Assembly (NCBI GenBank): GCA_026786045.1
Contig: JAJAYV010000132.1
Span: forward strand, 1 to 24,229
Direction: 5' to 3'
DNA length: 24,229 nucleotides
Source of the DNA: Frankiaceae bacterium
Lineage (GTDB): Bacteria; Actinomycetota; Actinomycetes; Mycobacteriales; SCTD01
Shown here: positions 8,146-16,990 of the stretch, in pieces
How positions within the stretch are numbered: position 1 is the first letter of the stretch
Layout: each line of letters opens with the position of its first letter
Position numbers and translations under genes: made by a program
Notes under the pieces: model-generated
Databases searched by the model: none
The model's input: the letters and a program-made list of their open reading frames with translations, nothing else
What the model was told of the DNA's origin: nothing

Positions 8146-8685
8146 TCAACGGCCGGCGAGCCGGTCCAGTTCTTCGGCCACGATGTCGGCGACGTCGCAG
8201 GTGAGGCCGACGTGACGGTCCGTCCACTGGCGCGGGTGCGGTCCGTACACGCATAGGGCTCCGACCGCGGTGCCATCGGCCAGCAGGAGCGGAACGCCGA
8301 GGTAGGACCCGACGGCGCCCGAGGTGATCGGCGGCAGGTCGAGCAGCCAGGGGTGCGTCCTGGTGTCTGCGGCAACCAGCACGTCCCCGGACAGCACGGT
8401 CACTGTGCACAGGCTGTCCGCCAGCTCACTGACCTGCTCGGAGTAGTCCGAGTCGGCGCACCGCAGCACGGTGGCGACCTGCTGGTCGGCCAGCAGGGAG
8501 AGCTGCGCGTAGTCGCTGGCCGCGACTCGGCCGGCGAGCTGCACCAGACCCTTGAGGATCCTCGAGCTGCCCGCGCCAGCGGCGACTGCCTTTACCCGGC
8601 TGAGTCGGGCGGGGTCGGACAGCACGTCTACCGCGGGCAGCCCGGACGCTCGTCGCGCGTCGCCGGAACTCGGCCGTTGCTCCAC
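8146..8685 (-). CDS. Stand-alone GAF-domain protein
   Basis: A 179-aa protein starting at GTG 8685. Residues 21-35 (DPARLSRVKAVAAG) match the linker that leads into GAF domains of actinobacterial signalling proteins. A GAF fold covers about 36-175, with VLVAADTRTHPWL, VGSYLGVPLLLADG, VGALCVYG and the WTDRHV segment typical of this group. No kinase, GGDEF, EAL or phosphatase domain follows, so it can only be a ligand- or redox-sensing module or a truncated sensor. The ligand is unknown. It lies downstream of a 98-codon unknown and a GGDEF remnant on the same strand, which suggests a former signalling cluster. Confidence 0.82.
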   Translation of the reverse strand: MEQRPSSGDARRASGLPAVDVLSDPARLSRVKAVAAGAGSSRILKGLVQLAGRVAASDYAQLSLLADQQVATVLRCADSDYSEQVSELADSLCTVTVLSGDVLVAADTRTHPWLLDLPPITSGAVGSYLGVPLLLADGTAVGALCVYGPHPRQWTDRHVGLTCDVADIVAEELDRLAGR

Positions 8686-8790
8686 GAGCTGACACTAGGC
8701 AGCCTGCCGGCCGACGGGAAGTGACCACGCTCGACAGGAGGACACCCCGGCAGGGTGGGGGTTCGACCTCGACGCTGCCGGGGGGCGGTG

Positions 8791-9087
8791 TCAGCCTGCC
8801 CGCGGGGTCGGTACGCCACCCTCATGACGGCCGAGCTGCTCTTGATCGGCGTCGGGCTTGCGCTTTGTCGGCACGTACGCGGAACGCCGGAGCCGGTCGT
8901 AGTCGGCCTCGGCGGCGTGCCAGCGCTGGACGACCCGCCGTTGCTCACCGGTCAACGATCCAAGGTCCGGTGCGCCCTGCGGCACGTGGTCCAACACCTG
9001 CCGCCGCGCCTCGGCGTAGGCGACCTGGTGCGCGAGCCGAGCTGCGTCCAGCGCCTCGGCGAGCTGATCTTCCCGGCCGGCGCTCAC
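8791..9087 (-). CDS. Uncharacterised 98-aa helical protein, GTGA-overlapped with a GGDEF remnant
   Basis: A GTG-started ORF (9087). Its first bases, GTGA, overlap the TGA stop of the decayed GGDEF reading frame upstream, the standard arrangement for translationally coupled genes. The product is soluble and probably all-helical (residues 5-35 QLAEALDAARLAHQVAYAEA; 47-70 GEQRRVVQRWHAAEADYDRL), with a charged, likely disordered C-terminus. I do not recognise a family. The GTGA overlap is the best support that it was a true gene; whether it is still expressed, now that its partner is broken, cannot be told. Confidence 0.5.
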   Translation of the reverse strand: MSAGREDQLAEALDAARLAHQVAYAEARRQVLDHVPQGAPDLGSLTGEQRRVVQRWHAAEADYDRLRRSAYVPTKRKPDADQEQLGRHEGGVPTPRAG

Positions 9088-9346
9088 GCTGCCCCGTCCC
9101 GGCCTGCTGACGCAGTCCGCCCTTGCCGGACAAGGTAGGCCGATCCTCGTCGGCGGCCCGGACCAGGGTCTCGAGTTCGGTGGCGTTCGCCGGGTAGCTG
9201 GCGACCCCGGCGCTGGCCGTGAGCGCGCGGGCCGCGCCGGCCGCCACATGTAGCCGCTCGGCAACCTGGACGCTGCGTTCAGGTCCGCAGTCGGGCAGGA
9301 TCACGACGGTTGCCGGCGCCGTCTCCGGTGCTCGTGGTCGCGACAT
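9084..9346 (-). pseudogene. C-terminal remnant of a GGDEF (diguanylate cyclase) domain
   Basis: The frame from 9346 gives VVILPDCGPERSVQVAERL, then TASAGVASYPANATELETL and VRAADE. This is the second half of a GGDEF domain; the GGDEF active-site loop that should precede VVILPD is absent. After VRAADE the frame shifts by one: the neighbouring frame gives AYLVRQGRTASAGRDGAA and stops at TGA 9086-9084, matching the usual GGDEF C-terminus (..ALYxAKxxGRxR..). So the copy has lost its 5' half and carries a frameshift. It lies between the glycerate kinase 3' end and the 98-aa ORF. Confidence 0.65.
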
Positions 9347-9423
9347 GCGCGCGTGTTGACGACCACGACCTCCGGGTGGCCTGCACCGGGGTCATGACCC
9401 CGGACGCGCCGGGCGCCCCGGGT

Positions 9424-10626
9424 CTACGGTCCGGTCGTCGCAGGGACCGCCGTCGATCGGGTCGCACCGGAGCCGATGCGATCCTCCGGGAGGGCCCGAT
9501 GCAGTCCGGCGCCGACCTGCTCGGCGAGGTTGGCCAGGAGCGCGTCGGCGTTGCCCTGCGCGACCGCCGGGTCGGGCTCGATCTCGAGCAGTGCATGGGC
9601 GCCGGTGATCCCGACCTCGCGCAGCTGCTCGGGGGTCACCTCCAGACGGCCCACCAGCGCGATCACTGGAACCCCCGCGGCGGCGGCGGCCCGGGCGACC
9701 CCGACCGGGGCCTTGCCGGCCAGGCTCTGCTCGTCGAGCGAGCCCTCGCCGGTGATGACCAGGTCGGCTCCGGCCAGGGCGGCTGCGAAGCCGATGACGT
9801 CCAGGACCAGCTCGATGCCCGAGGTCAGCCGGGCGTCGAGGAAGGCCAGCGCGCCGGCGCCCGTCCCGCCGGCGGCCCCGGCGCCCGGCGTCTGTGCGAC
9901 GTCCAGACCGAGGTCGCGGGCCACGACGGCGGCGTAGTGCGAGAGCGCGGCGTCCAGCACGGCGACGTCCTGCTCGCTGGCACCCTTCTGCGGCCCGTAG
10001 ACCGCGGCGGCGCCGCGGGCACCGACCAGCGGGTTGTCCACGTCGCTGGCGACCACGACCTCGGTGTCGGCGAGCCGCCGGTCAAGCGCGCTGATGTCGA
10101 TGCTCGCGAGGTCCGCCAGACCGGCTCCGCCGGGCGAGACGTCCTGGCCTGTGGAGCCGAGCAGTCGGGCGCCCAGCGCCTGCGCCATCCCGGCGCCCCC
10201 GTCGGTGCTCGCGCTGCCCCCGACCGCCAGGACGACGTGCCGGGCGCCGGCGTCCAGCGCTGCGCGCAGCAGCTGGCCGGTGCCGAACGTCGAAGCGGTC
10301 ATGGGCGCGGGTCGCCCGCCCGGCAGCCGCCGCAGTCCGGAGGCCTCCGCCATCTCGATCACCGCGGAGGTCTCCCGCACCGCTATGGCCGCCGTCACCG
10401 GCTCACCCGTCGGCCCCTGCACGACGACCTCCCGGCGCTGATAACCGGCGGCAACGGCGGCGTCGACGGTGCCGTCCCCGCCGTCGGCCACCGGCAGCAG
10501 CACGAGCTCGGCGTCCGGACAGCTGCGCTCCAGCCCACGCGCGATGGCGCGCGCGGCCGCCACCGCTGTCAGGCTGCCCTTGAACTTGTCGGGCGCCACC
10601 ACGATGCGCGGCCGCACAGCCGTCAC
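9424..10626 (-). CDS. glxK: Glycerate kinase (GarK/GlxK family)
   Basis: Phosphorylates D-glycerate to 2- or 3-phosphoglycerate with ATP. It is the last step of the glycerate pathway that starts with Gcl in this locus. The 400-aa protein has the family blocks IVVAPDKFKGSL at the N-terminus, VADGGDGTVDA, AVGGSASTDGGAGMAQALGA, ASDVDNPLVGARGAAAVYGP, GAGAAGGTGAGALAFLDA and ITGEGSLDEQSLAGKAPVGV. I chose GTG 10626 because its GTGA overlaps the stop of the upstream permease fragment by four bases, indicating translational coupling; GTG 10617 is the alternative. Upstream on the same strand are the chimeric glcD'/lctP' remnant and aceB. The family is usually about 375-385 aa, so the C-terminal Pro/Thr tail is slightly long. 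Confidence 0.94.
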   Translation of the reverse strand: MTAVRPRIVVAPDKFKGSLTAVAAARAIARGLERSCPDAELVLLPVADGGDGTVDAAVAAGYQRREVVVQGPTGEPVTAAIAVRETSAVIEMAEASGLRRLPGGRPAPMTASTFGTGQLLRAALDAGARHVVLAVGGSASTDGGAGMAQALGARLLGSTGQDVSPGGAGLADLASIDISALDRRLADTEVVVASDVDNPLVGARGAAAVYGPQKGASEQDVAVLDAALSHYAAVVARDLGLDVAQTPGAGAAGGTGAGALAFLDARLTSGIELVLDVIGFAAALAGADLVITGEGSLDEQSLAGKAPVGVARAAAAAGVPVIALVGRLEVTPEQLREVGITGAHALLEIEPDPAVAQGNADALLANLAEQVGAGLHRALPEDRIGSGATRSTAVPATTGP

Positions 10627-11465
10627 AACAGCATCCAGGACAGGACGCTGGTCGGCTGCAGGTAGATGAGCACCGCCATGATGACGAGGAACCCGATGCT
10701 CCAGCCGAAGACCTTGCGGAACAGCACTCCCTCCTCTCCGGCCATCCCGACGGTCGCGGCGGCGATGGCGAGGTTCTGTGGGGAGATCATCTTGCCGAGG
10801 ACGCCGCCGGAGGTGTTGGCCGGGGCCAGCAGCAGCAGCGGGTCGAGTCCGGCGTCGGCGGCGGTGTGCAGGCCGGGCTGCTCGCCGCACAGCCGCGGCG
10901 CCGGGAAGGTCCTGCCCGGATGGGCGATGCCGTCCGGGTCGAAGGCGCACCGCACGAGCTGCATGGTGTCCAGGTCGGCCTCGGTGAACTGCTTGGCCAT
11001 CTTGTGCCGTTCCTCCTGCCCGACGCCGTGCTCGCCGGTGATCGACGCACCTGCGCTGATGCACAGCTCGAGGATCGCGCCGGCGAGCTCCTCGGCGTCG
11101 TGCGCCTGACCGTCGACCGCGTCGTCGAACAGCACCAGCGGGTGCAGGTTGCCGTCGCCGGCGTGGCAGACGTTGGCCACCCGCAGCCCGACATCGTCGG
11201 CCATCTGATTCAGCTCGGCCAGCACCTCGGGCAGCTCGGTCCGCGGGATGACGTCGTTCTGCACGAAGTAGGCGGGGCCGATCCGGGTCTCGAAGACGTG
11301 CCGGGCCTGGGCGATCTGCTCGACCTGGGCGAACTGCCCCTCGACCTCGACCTCGGGCCCGTCCAGCTCGATTGCCAGCACCGCGACCGCGCCGGCCGGG
11401 TAGCCGCAGTGCACGGCGGCCTCGGCCGCCTCGATCGCCAGCGCGTCCGTCATCTCGATGGCGAC
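10623..11465 (-). pseudogene. Chimera: C-terminal part of a second GlcD fused in frame to the C-terminus of an L-lactate permease
   Basis: One open frame (from ATG 11453, 276 codons) joins two unrelated pieces. The first, about 11465-10863, is homologous to the last 200 or so residues of the intact GlcD at 19746-21287: DALAIEAAEAAVHCGY, YFVQNDVIPRTELPEVL, VCHAGDGNLHPLVLF, GASITGEHGVGQEE and FPAPRLCGEQPG. It lacks about 24 residues between VEQIA and RIGPAYF, where the intact copy has the IWKGRKAAFA segment. The FAD-binding half is missing. The second piece, about 10859-10623, is the last 78 residues of an LctP-family permease (APANTSGGVLGKMISPQNLA, then GEEGVLFRKVFGWS). Homology starts 11 bases after the aceB stop. 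It cannot oxidise glycolate or transport it; a residual product is possible because the frame is open. Confidence 0.85.
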
Positions 11466-11476
11466 CGTTGTGGGGC

Positions 11477-13093
11477 TCAGGCCAGCCGCGCGTAGGCCGG
11501 CAAGGTGAGGAACTCCTCGAACTCGTCGGCCAGCGCGACCTGCTCGAACAGCTCGCGGGCCTCGTCGTAGCGGCCGGCGTCGTAGCGCTCGTCGCCGACG
11601 GCGGCGCGCACCTTCGCCAGCTCCTCGTCCTCGACCTGGCGCACCCACTCGGGGGTGATCGCGGTGCCCTCGGCGGTGGAGACGCCGTTGTGCACCCACT
11701 GCCAGATCTGCGAGCGGCTGATCTCGGCGGTCGCGGCGTCCTCCATCAGGTTGTTGATGGCGACGGCGCCGCCGCCGCGCAGCCACGACTCCAGGTACTG
11801 GATGCCGACGCTGACGTTGTTGCGCACGCCCGCCTCGGTGACCTGCCCCGGGGTGGCCTTGGCGTCGAGCAGCTGCGCCGCGGTGACCTCGACGTCCTTG
11901 CGCAGCCGGTCGAGCTGGTGGGGCTGCTGCCCGAGCTTGGCGTCGAAGACCTCCAGCGCCACCGGCACCAGGTCGGGGTGGGCGACCCACGAGCCGTCGA
12001 AGCCGTCGTCGGCCTCGCGGCTCTTGTCGGCGCGGACCGCGGTCAGCGCGGCGTCGTTGACGGCGGCGTCCTTGCGGTTGGGGATGAAGGCGGCCATGCC
12101 GCCGATGGCGTGCGCGCCGTGGCCGTGGCAGCTCTTGACCAGCAGCTCGGTGTAGGCCCGCATGAACGGCACGGTCATCTTGACCTCGGAGCGGTCCGGC
12201 AGCTGGAACTCCTCACCCCGGGTCCGGAACTTCTTGATCATCGAGAAGATGTAGTCCCAACGGCCGGCGTTCAGGCCCGAGGAGTGCTCGCGCAGCTCGT
12301 AGAGGATCTCCTCCATCTCGAAGGCGCCCAGGATGGTCTCGATCAGGCAGGTGGCCCGGATGGTGCCGCGCGGGATGCCCAGCGCCTCCTGGCCGGCGAG
12401 GAACACGTCGTTCCACAGCCGGGCCTCGAGGTGGCTCTCCATCTTGGGGAGGTAGAAGTAGGGTCCGAACCCCTTCTCGATGGCGATCTTCGCGCTCGTG
12501 GTCAGGTACATGCAGAAGTCGAACAGGCTGCCCGACACCGGCTCGCCGTCGACGAGCACGTGCCGCTCGGGCAAGTGCCAGCCTCGGTTGCGGACCACGA
12601 GGGTGGCCACGGTGTCGTTCAGCGCGTAGCTCTTGCCCTGCGGGCTGGTGAAGTCGATCTGCCGCAGCCAGGCGTTGCGCAGGTTGAGCTGGCCCTGCAC
12701 GAGGTTGTCGAAGGTGGGGGTGTTGCTGTCCTCGAAGTCGGCCATGAAGACCTTGGCGCCGCAGTTGAGCGCGTTGATGACCATCTTCTGGTCGGTCGGG
12801 CCGGTGATCTCGACCCGGCGGTCGACCAGCCCCGGGGCGGGCGGCGCCACCGTCCAGTCGCCGCCGCGCACCTCGGCGGTCTCGGGCAGGAAGTCGGGCA
12901 GCGCGCCGGCCGCGAGCTCGACGTCGCGCTCGGCCCGCTTGGCCAGCAGCTCGGCGCGGCGCGGGCCGAAGGTCCGCTGCAGCTGGGCCAGCAGGGTGAG
13001 CGAGGCCTCGGTGAGCACCTGCTCGTAGCCCTCGCTCCACTCACCGACGATCTCGACGCCGGGGACCTGGGGGGCTGCGGCCGGATTGCTCAT
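11477..13093 (-). CDS. aceB: Malate synthase A
   Basis: Condenses glyoxylate with acetyl-CoA to malate. The 538-aa length and sequence are those of the MSA (AceB) type, not the 720-aa GlcB type. The malate-synthase signature REHSSGLNAGRWDYIF is at residues 268-283. Other conserved parts are FMADFEDSNTP (117-126), the catalytic Arg in VVRNRGWHLPE (R170), YLPKMESHLEA and, near the C-terminus, NNLMEDAATAEISRSQIWQW with the catalytic Asp. ATG 13093 has AGGAGAG 9 bases upstream. No isocitrate lyase gene is present in the window, so here the enzyme most likely handles glyoxylate made from glycolate. A TTCCA-N5-CGGAA site lies 123 bp upstream. The remnant glcD'/lctP' and glycerate kinase follow closely. 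Confidence 0.96.
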   Translation of the reverse strand: MSNPAAAPQVPGVEIVGEWSEGYEQVLTEASLTLLAQLQRTFGPRRAELLAKRAERDVELAAGALPDFLPETAEVRGGDWTVAPPAPGLVDRRVEITGPTDQKMVINALNCGAKVFMADFEDSNTPTFDNLVQGQLNLRNAWLRQIDFTSPQGKSYALNDTVATLVVRNRGWHLPERHVLVDGEPVSGSLFDFCMYLTTSAKIAIEKGFGPYFYLPKMESHLEARLWNDVFLAGQEALGIPRGTIRATCLIETILGAFEMEEILYELREHSSGLNAGRWDYIFSMIKKFRTRGEEFQLPDRSEVKMTVPFMRAYTELLVKSCHGHGAHAIGGMAAFIPNRKDAAVNDAALTAVRADKSREADDGFDGSWVAHPDLVPVALEVFDAKLGQQPHQLDRLRKDVEVTAAQLLDAKATPGQVTEAGVRNNVSVGIQYLESWLRGGGAVAINNLMEDAATAEISRSQIWQWVHNGVSTAEGTAITPEWVRQVEDEELAKVRAAVGDERYDAGRYDEARELFEQVALADEFEEFLTLPAYARLA

Positions 13094-13129
13094 GCGGAGG
13101 CTCTCCTGGAGGGGACGGAAGGCGGATCA

Positions 13130-13145
13130 GGGGCGGCACCGCCCC
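13130..13145. other. Perfect GC hairpin in the aceB leader
   Basis: GGGGCGGCACCGCCCC is a perfect inverted repeat (7-bp arms, 2-base centre; effectively a 6-bp stem and tetraloop), 37-52 bases upstream of the aceB start. There is no T-run. It could end transcripts from the upstream malic enzyme gene or sit in the aceB 5' leader as a structural element. Confidence 0.35.
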
Positions 13146-13215
13146 CAGGGTGCACCCGGACCGGCGCAATGTGGATCGGGACACGACCTCAGCATCAGAT
13201 GCGGCGGAATGCAAG

Positions 13216-13230
13216 TTCCACGGCGCGGAA
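13216..13230. promoter_or_regulatory. IclR-type operator candidate upstream of aceB
   Basis: TTCCACGGCGCGGAA has perfect TTCC/GGAA arms. It matches 12 of 15 bases of the site just upstream of the iclR gene (18849-18863), including both five-base arms. An extra GGAA half (13206-13209) precedes it, and a degenerate copy (CGGCGCAATGTGGAT, 13162-13176; minus strand ATCCACATTGCGCCG) lies nearer aceB. It sits in the 168-bp gap between the malic enzyme stop and the aceB start. Confidence 0.55.
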
Positions 13231-13261
13231 TCTACAGCGCGGTCCCGGCGGCGGGGGGCGG

Positions 13262-14659
<1,398 letters not shown>

Positions 14660-14680
14660 GCGGGCATGCTGCCCCCGGCG

Positions 14681-15088
14681 TCAACCGGCGGTCTGGAGCC
14701 CCACCGCCTCGACCGCGGCTGCGCAGGCCGCCTCGTCCTGGTCGCCGGTGCCGCCGCTGGCCCCGATCGCGCCGAGCAGCACGCCGTCGCGGTACACCGG
14801 CACCGCGCCGGTCTGCGGGGTGTAGCGGCCGTGCGTCATCGCCGTCAGCGCCTGGGCGAAGTTGGGCATCGGCGCCATCTTCTGCTTCTGCGCGTCGCTG
14901 GGTGCGCCGTAGGCGGCGGAGGTCCAGGCCTTGCCCTGCGCGACGTCGGCGGTGATCCACGAGGCGCCGTCCATCCGCTCGAGGGCGAGCAGGTGGCCGC
15001 CCGGGTCCATGACCGCGAAGGCCATGGGGACGGCGGCCGCGGCGCGGGCGGCGGCGATCAGGCCGCGGGCTTGGTCGAGTGTCAGCAT
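14681..15088 (-). CDS. GlcG/HbpS family heme-binding-like protein
   Basis: A 135-aa single-domain protein of the GlcG/HbpS (DUF336) family. Hallmarks are PMAFAVMDPGGHLLALERMDG, the AxxKAxTAA-like segment QGKAWTSAAYGAPS, and the C-terminal GVLLGAIGASGGTGDQDEAAC. Members are found in glycolate (glc) operons of other bacteria. HbpS of Streptomyces binds heme and is secreted, but this copy has no signal peptide, so it should be cytoplasmic. I chose ATG 15088 because it gives the standard family N-terminus (LTLDQARGLIAAA). It follows gcl by 158 bp and is followed by the malic enzyme gene after 21 bp. Its biochemical role in glycolate metabolism is not established. Confidence 0.88.
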   Translation of the reverse strand: MLTLDQARGLIAAARAAAAVPMAFAVMDPGGHLLALERMDGASWITADVAQGKAWTSAAYGAPSDAQKQKMAPMPNFAQALTAMTHGRYTPQTGAVPVYRDGVLLGAIGASGGTGDQDEAACAAAVEAVGLQTAG

Positions 15089-15246
15089 GCCGGCATCCTG
15101 CCCTGCCCGTCGGGTTCCGGCGGCCCGGTCGGCAGCAGCAGTGTGGCGGGCAGGTCGAGGACGGCGAGGGAGCGGTGCAGGGGCCGGGTTTCCGCTGCTG
15201 CGGTCGGGCACCGGGCTGAGCCCTACGGAGCGTGAAGACGCCGCTC

Positions 15247-16989
15247 TCACGCGTGGTCGGCCAGCTCCTCGAACTCGGTGACGTTGTCCAGCTCGGTACC
15301 CATCGCGATGTTCGTGACCTTCTCCAGGATCACCTCGACGACGACCGGCACTCGGAACTCCGCCATCATGGCGAGCGCCTTCTCGAACGCCGCGCCGAGC
15401 TCCTCGGGGTCGCGCACGCGGATGGCCTTGCAGCCCAGGCCCTCCGCGACCTTGACGTGGTCGACGCCGTACCCGTCCAGCTCGGGCGAGTTGACGTTGT
15501 CGAAGGCCAGCTGCACGCAGTAGTCCATCTCGAAGGTGCGCTGCGCCTGCCGGATCAGGCCGAGGTAGGAGTTGTTCACGACCAGCTGGACGAAGGGCAG
15601 CTTGAACTGTGCGCCGCACGCCAGCTGCTCGATGAGGAACTGGAAGTCGTAGTCGCCGCTGATCCCGACGACGGTCGCATCCGGGTCGGCGACGCAGACG
15701 CCGAGGGCGGCGGGGACGGTCCAGCCGAGCGGTCCGGCCTGCCCGGCGTCAATCCAGCCGCGTGGCTTGTACACGTGCAGGAACTGCGCGCCGGCGATCT
15801 GCGACAGCCCGATGTTGCTGACATAACGGGTGTCCCGGCCAAACACCTTGTTCATCTCCTGGTAGACCCGCTGCGGCTTGATGGGCACCTGGTCGAAGTC
15901 GGTGCGCCGGTGCAGGGTCGCCTTGCGCTGCGCGCACTCGCCCACCCACGCGGTCCGGTCGGGCAGCGTGCCGGCATCGCGGCGCTCGTTCGCCACCTCG
16001 ACCAGCCGCTCGAGCGCCGCCCGGGCGTCGGAGACGATGCCGAAGTCGGGGGTGAAGATCCGGCCGATCTGGGTCGGCTCGATGTCGATGTGCACGAAGG
16101 TGCGCCCCGCGCGGTAGACCTCGAGCCCCCCGGTGTGCCGGTTGGCCCAGCGGTTACCGATCCCCATGACGAAGTCGGAGGCCAGCACCGTGGCGTTGCC
16201 ATAGCGGTGCGCGGTCTGCAGCCCGGCCATCCCCGCCATCAGAGGGTGGTCGTCCGGGATGGTGCCCCAGCCCATGAGCGTCGGCACGACCGGGACGTCG
16301 AGCAGCTCGGCCAGCTGCACGAGCAGGTCGGCGGCGTCGGCGTTGACAACGCCGCCGCCGGCGACGATCAGCGGACGCTCTGCCGCGGCGAGCATGTCGA
16401 GCGCCTTCTCGGCCTGCTCCCGGGTGGCTGCCGGCCGCGCCACGGGCAGCGGCTCGTACGTGTCGATGTCGAACTCGATCTCGGCCAGCTGCACGTCGAT
16501 CGGCAGGTCGAGCAGCACCGGACCCGGCCGGCCGGAACGCATGACGTGGAAGGCGCGCTGGAACGCACCCGGCAGCTGCGCCGGCTCCATGACGGTCTCG
16601 GCGAGCTTGGTCACGGGCGCGGCGATCGCGGCGATGTCGACGGCCTGGAAGTCCTCCTTGTGCAGCTTGCCGACCGGGGCCTGCCCGGTCACCACGAGCA
16701 GCGGCACCGAGTCGCCCCAGGCGGAGTACAGCCCGGTGATGGTGTCGGTGCCGCCCGGCCCACTCGTCGCCAGGCACAGCCCGATGTTGCCTGCAGTTGC
16801 GCGGCTGTAGCCCTCGGCCATGTGCACGGCGCCCTCGACGTGCCGGCCCAGGTAGTGCGCGATCGTGCCTCGCTTCAGCATGGCGGAGTAGAACGGGTTG
16901 ATCGCCGCACCCGGGACGCCGAAGGCGCACCGGACTCCCTCGCGCTCGAGGATGAGGATCGCGGCGTCGATCGCGCGCATGCGGGCCAT
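15247..16989 (-). CDS. gcl: Glyoxylate carboligase (tartronate-semialdehyde synthase)
   Basis: TPP- and FAD-dependent enzyme that joins two glyoxylates to tartronate semialdehyde and CO2. The 580-aa protein is close to E. coli Gcl from end to end: FGVPGAAINPFYSAM (23-37), HVEGAVHMAEGY, LHKEDFQAVDI, TLMGWGTIPDDH, GLQTAHRYGNAT, GLSQIAGAQFLHV and the TPP motif GDYDFQFLIEQL..NNSYLGLIRQ. As in known Gcl, V51 (RHVEGA) replaces the catalytic Glu found in other TPP enzymes. ATG 16989 begins one base after the garR stop (TGA C ATG), a tight operon junction. It is the entry step of the glycerate pathway, followed by GarR and glycerate kinase from the same locus. Confidence 0.98.
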   Translation of the reverse strand: MARMRAIDAAILILEREGVRCAFGVPGAAINPFYSAMLKRGTIAHYLGRHVEGAVHMAEGYSRATAGNIGLCLATSGPGGTDTITGLYSAWGDSVPLLVVTGQAPVGKLHKEDFQAVDIAAIAAPVTKLAETVMEPAQLPGAFQRAFHVMRSGRPGPVLLDLPIDVQLAEIEFDIDTYEPLPVARPAATREQAEKALDMLAAAERPLIVAGGGVVNADAADLLVQLAELLDVPVVPTLMGWGTIPDDHPLMAGMAGLQTAHRYGNATVLASDFVMGIGNRWANRHTGGLEVYRAGRTFVHIDIEPTQIGRIFTPDFGIVSDARAALERLVEVANERRDAGTLPDRTAWVGECAQRKATLHRRTDFDQVPIKPQRVYQEMNKVFGRDTRYVSNIGLSQIAGAQFLHVYKPRGWIDAGQAGPLGWTVPAALGVCVADPDATVVGISGDYDFQFLIEQLACGAQFKLPFVQLVVNNSYLGLIRQAQRTFEMDYCVQLAFDNVNSPELDGYGVDHVKVAEGLGCKAIRVRDPEELGAAFEKALAMMAEFRVPVVVEVILEKVTNIAMGTELDNVTEFEELADHA

Positions 16990-16990
16990 G

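Noticed and set aside
13094..13261. A glycine-type riboswitch upstream of aceB
   Set aside because: The gap has a short hairpin and inverted repeats but not the conserved bases of a glycine aptamer; the repeats fit protein binding better.
15089..15246. A small gene in the gcl-GlcG gap
   Set aside because: The minus-strand frame stays open but has no start with a ribosome site and no recognisable content.
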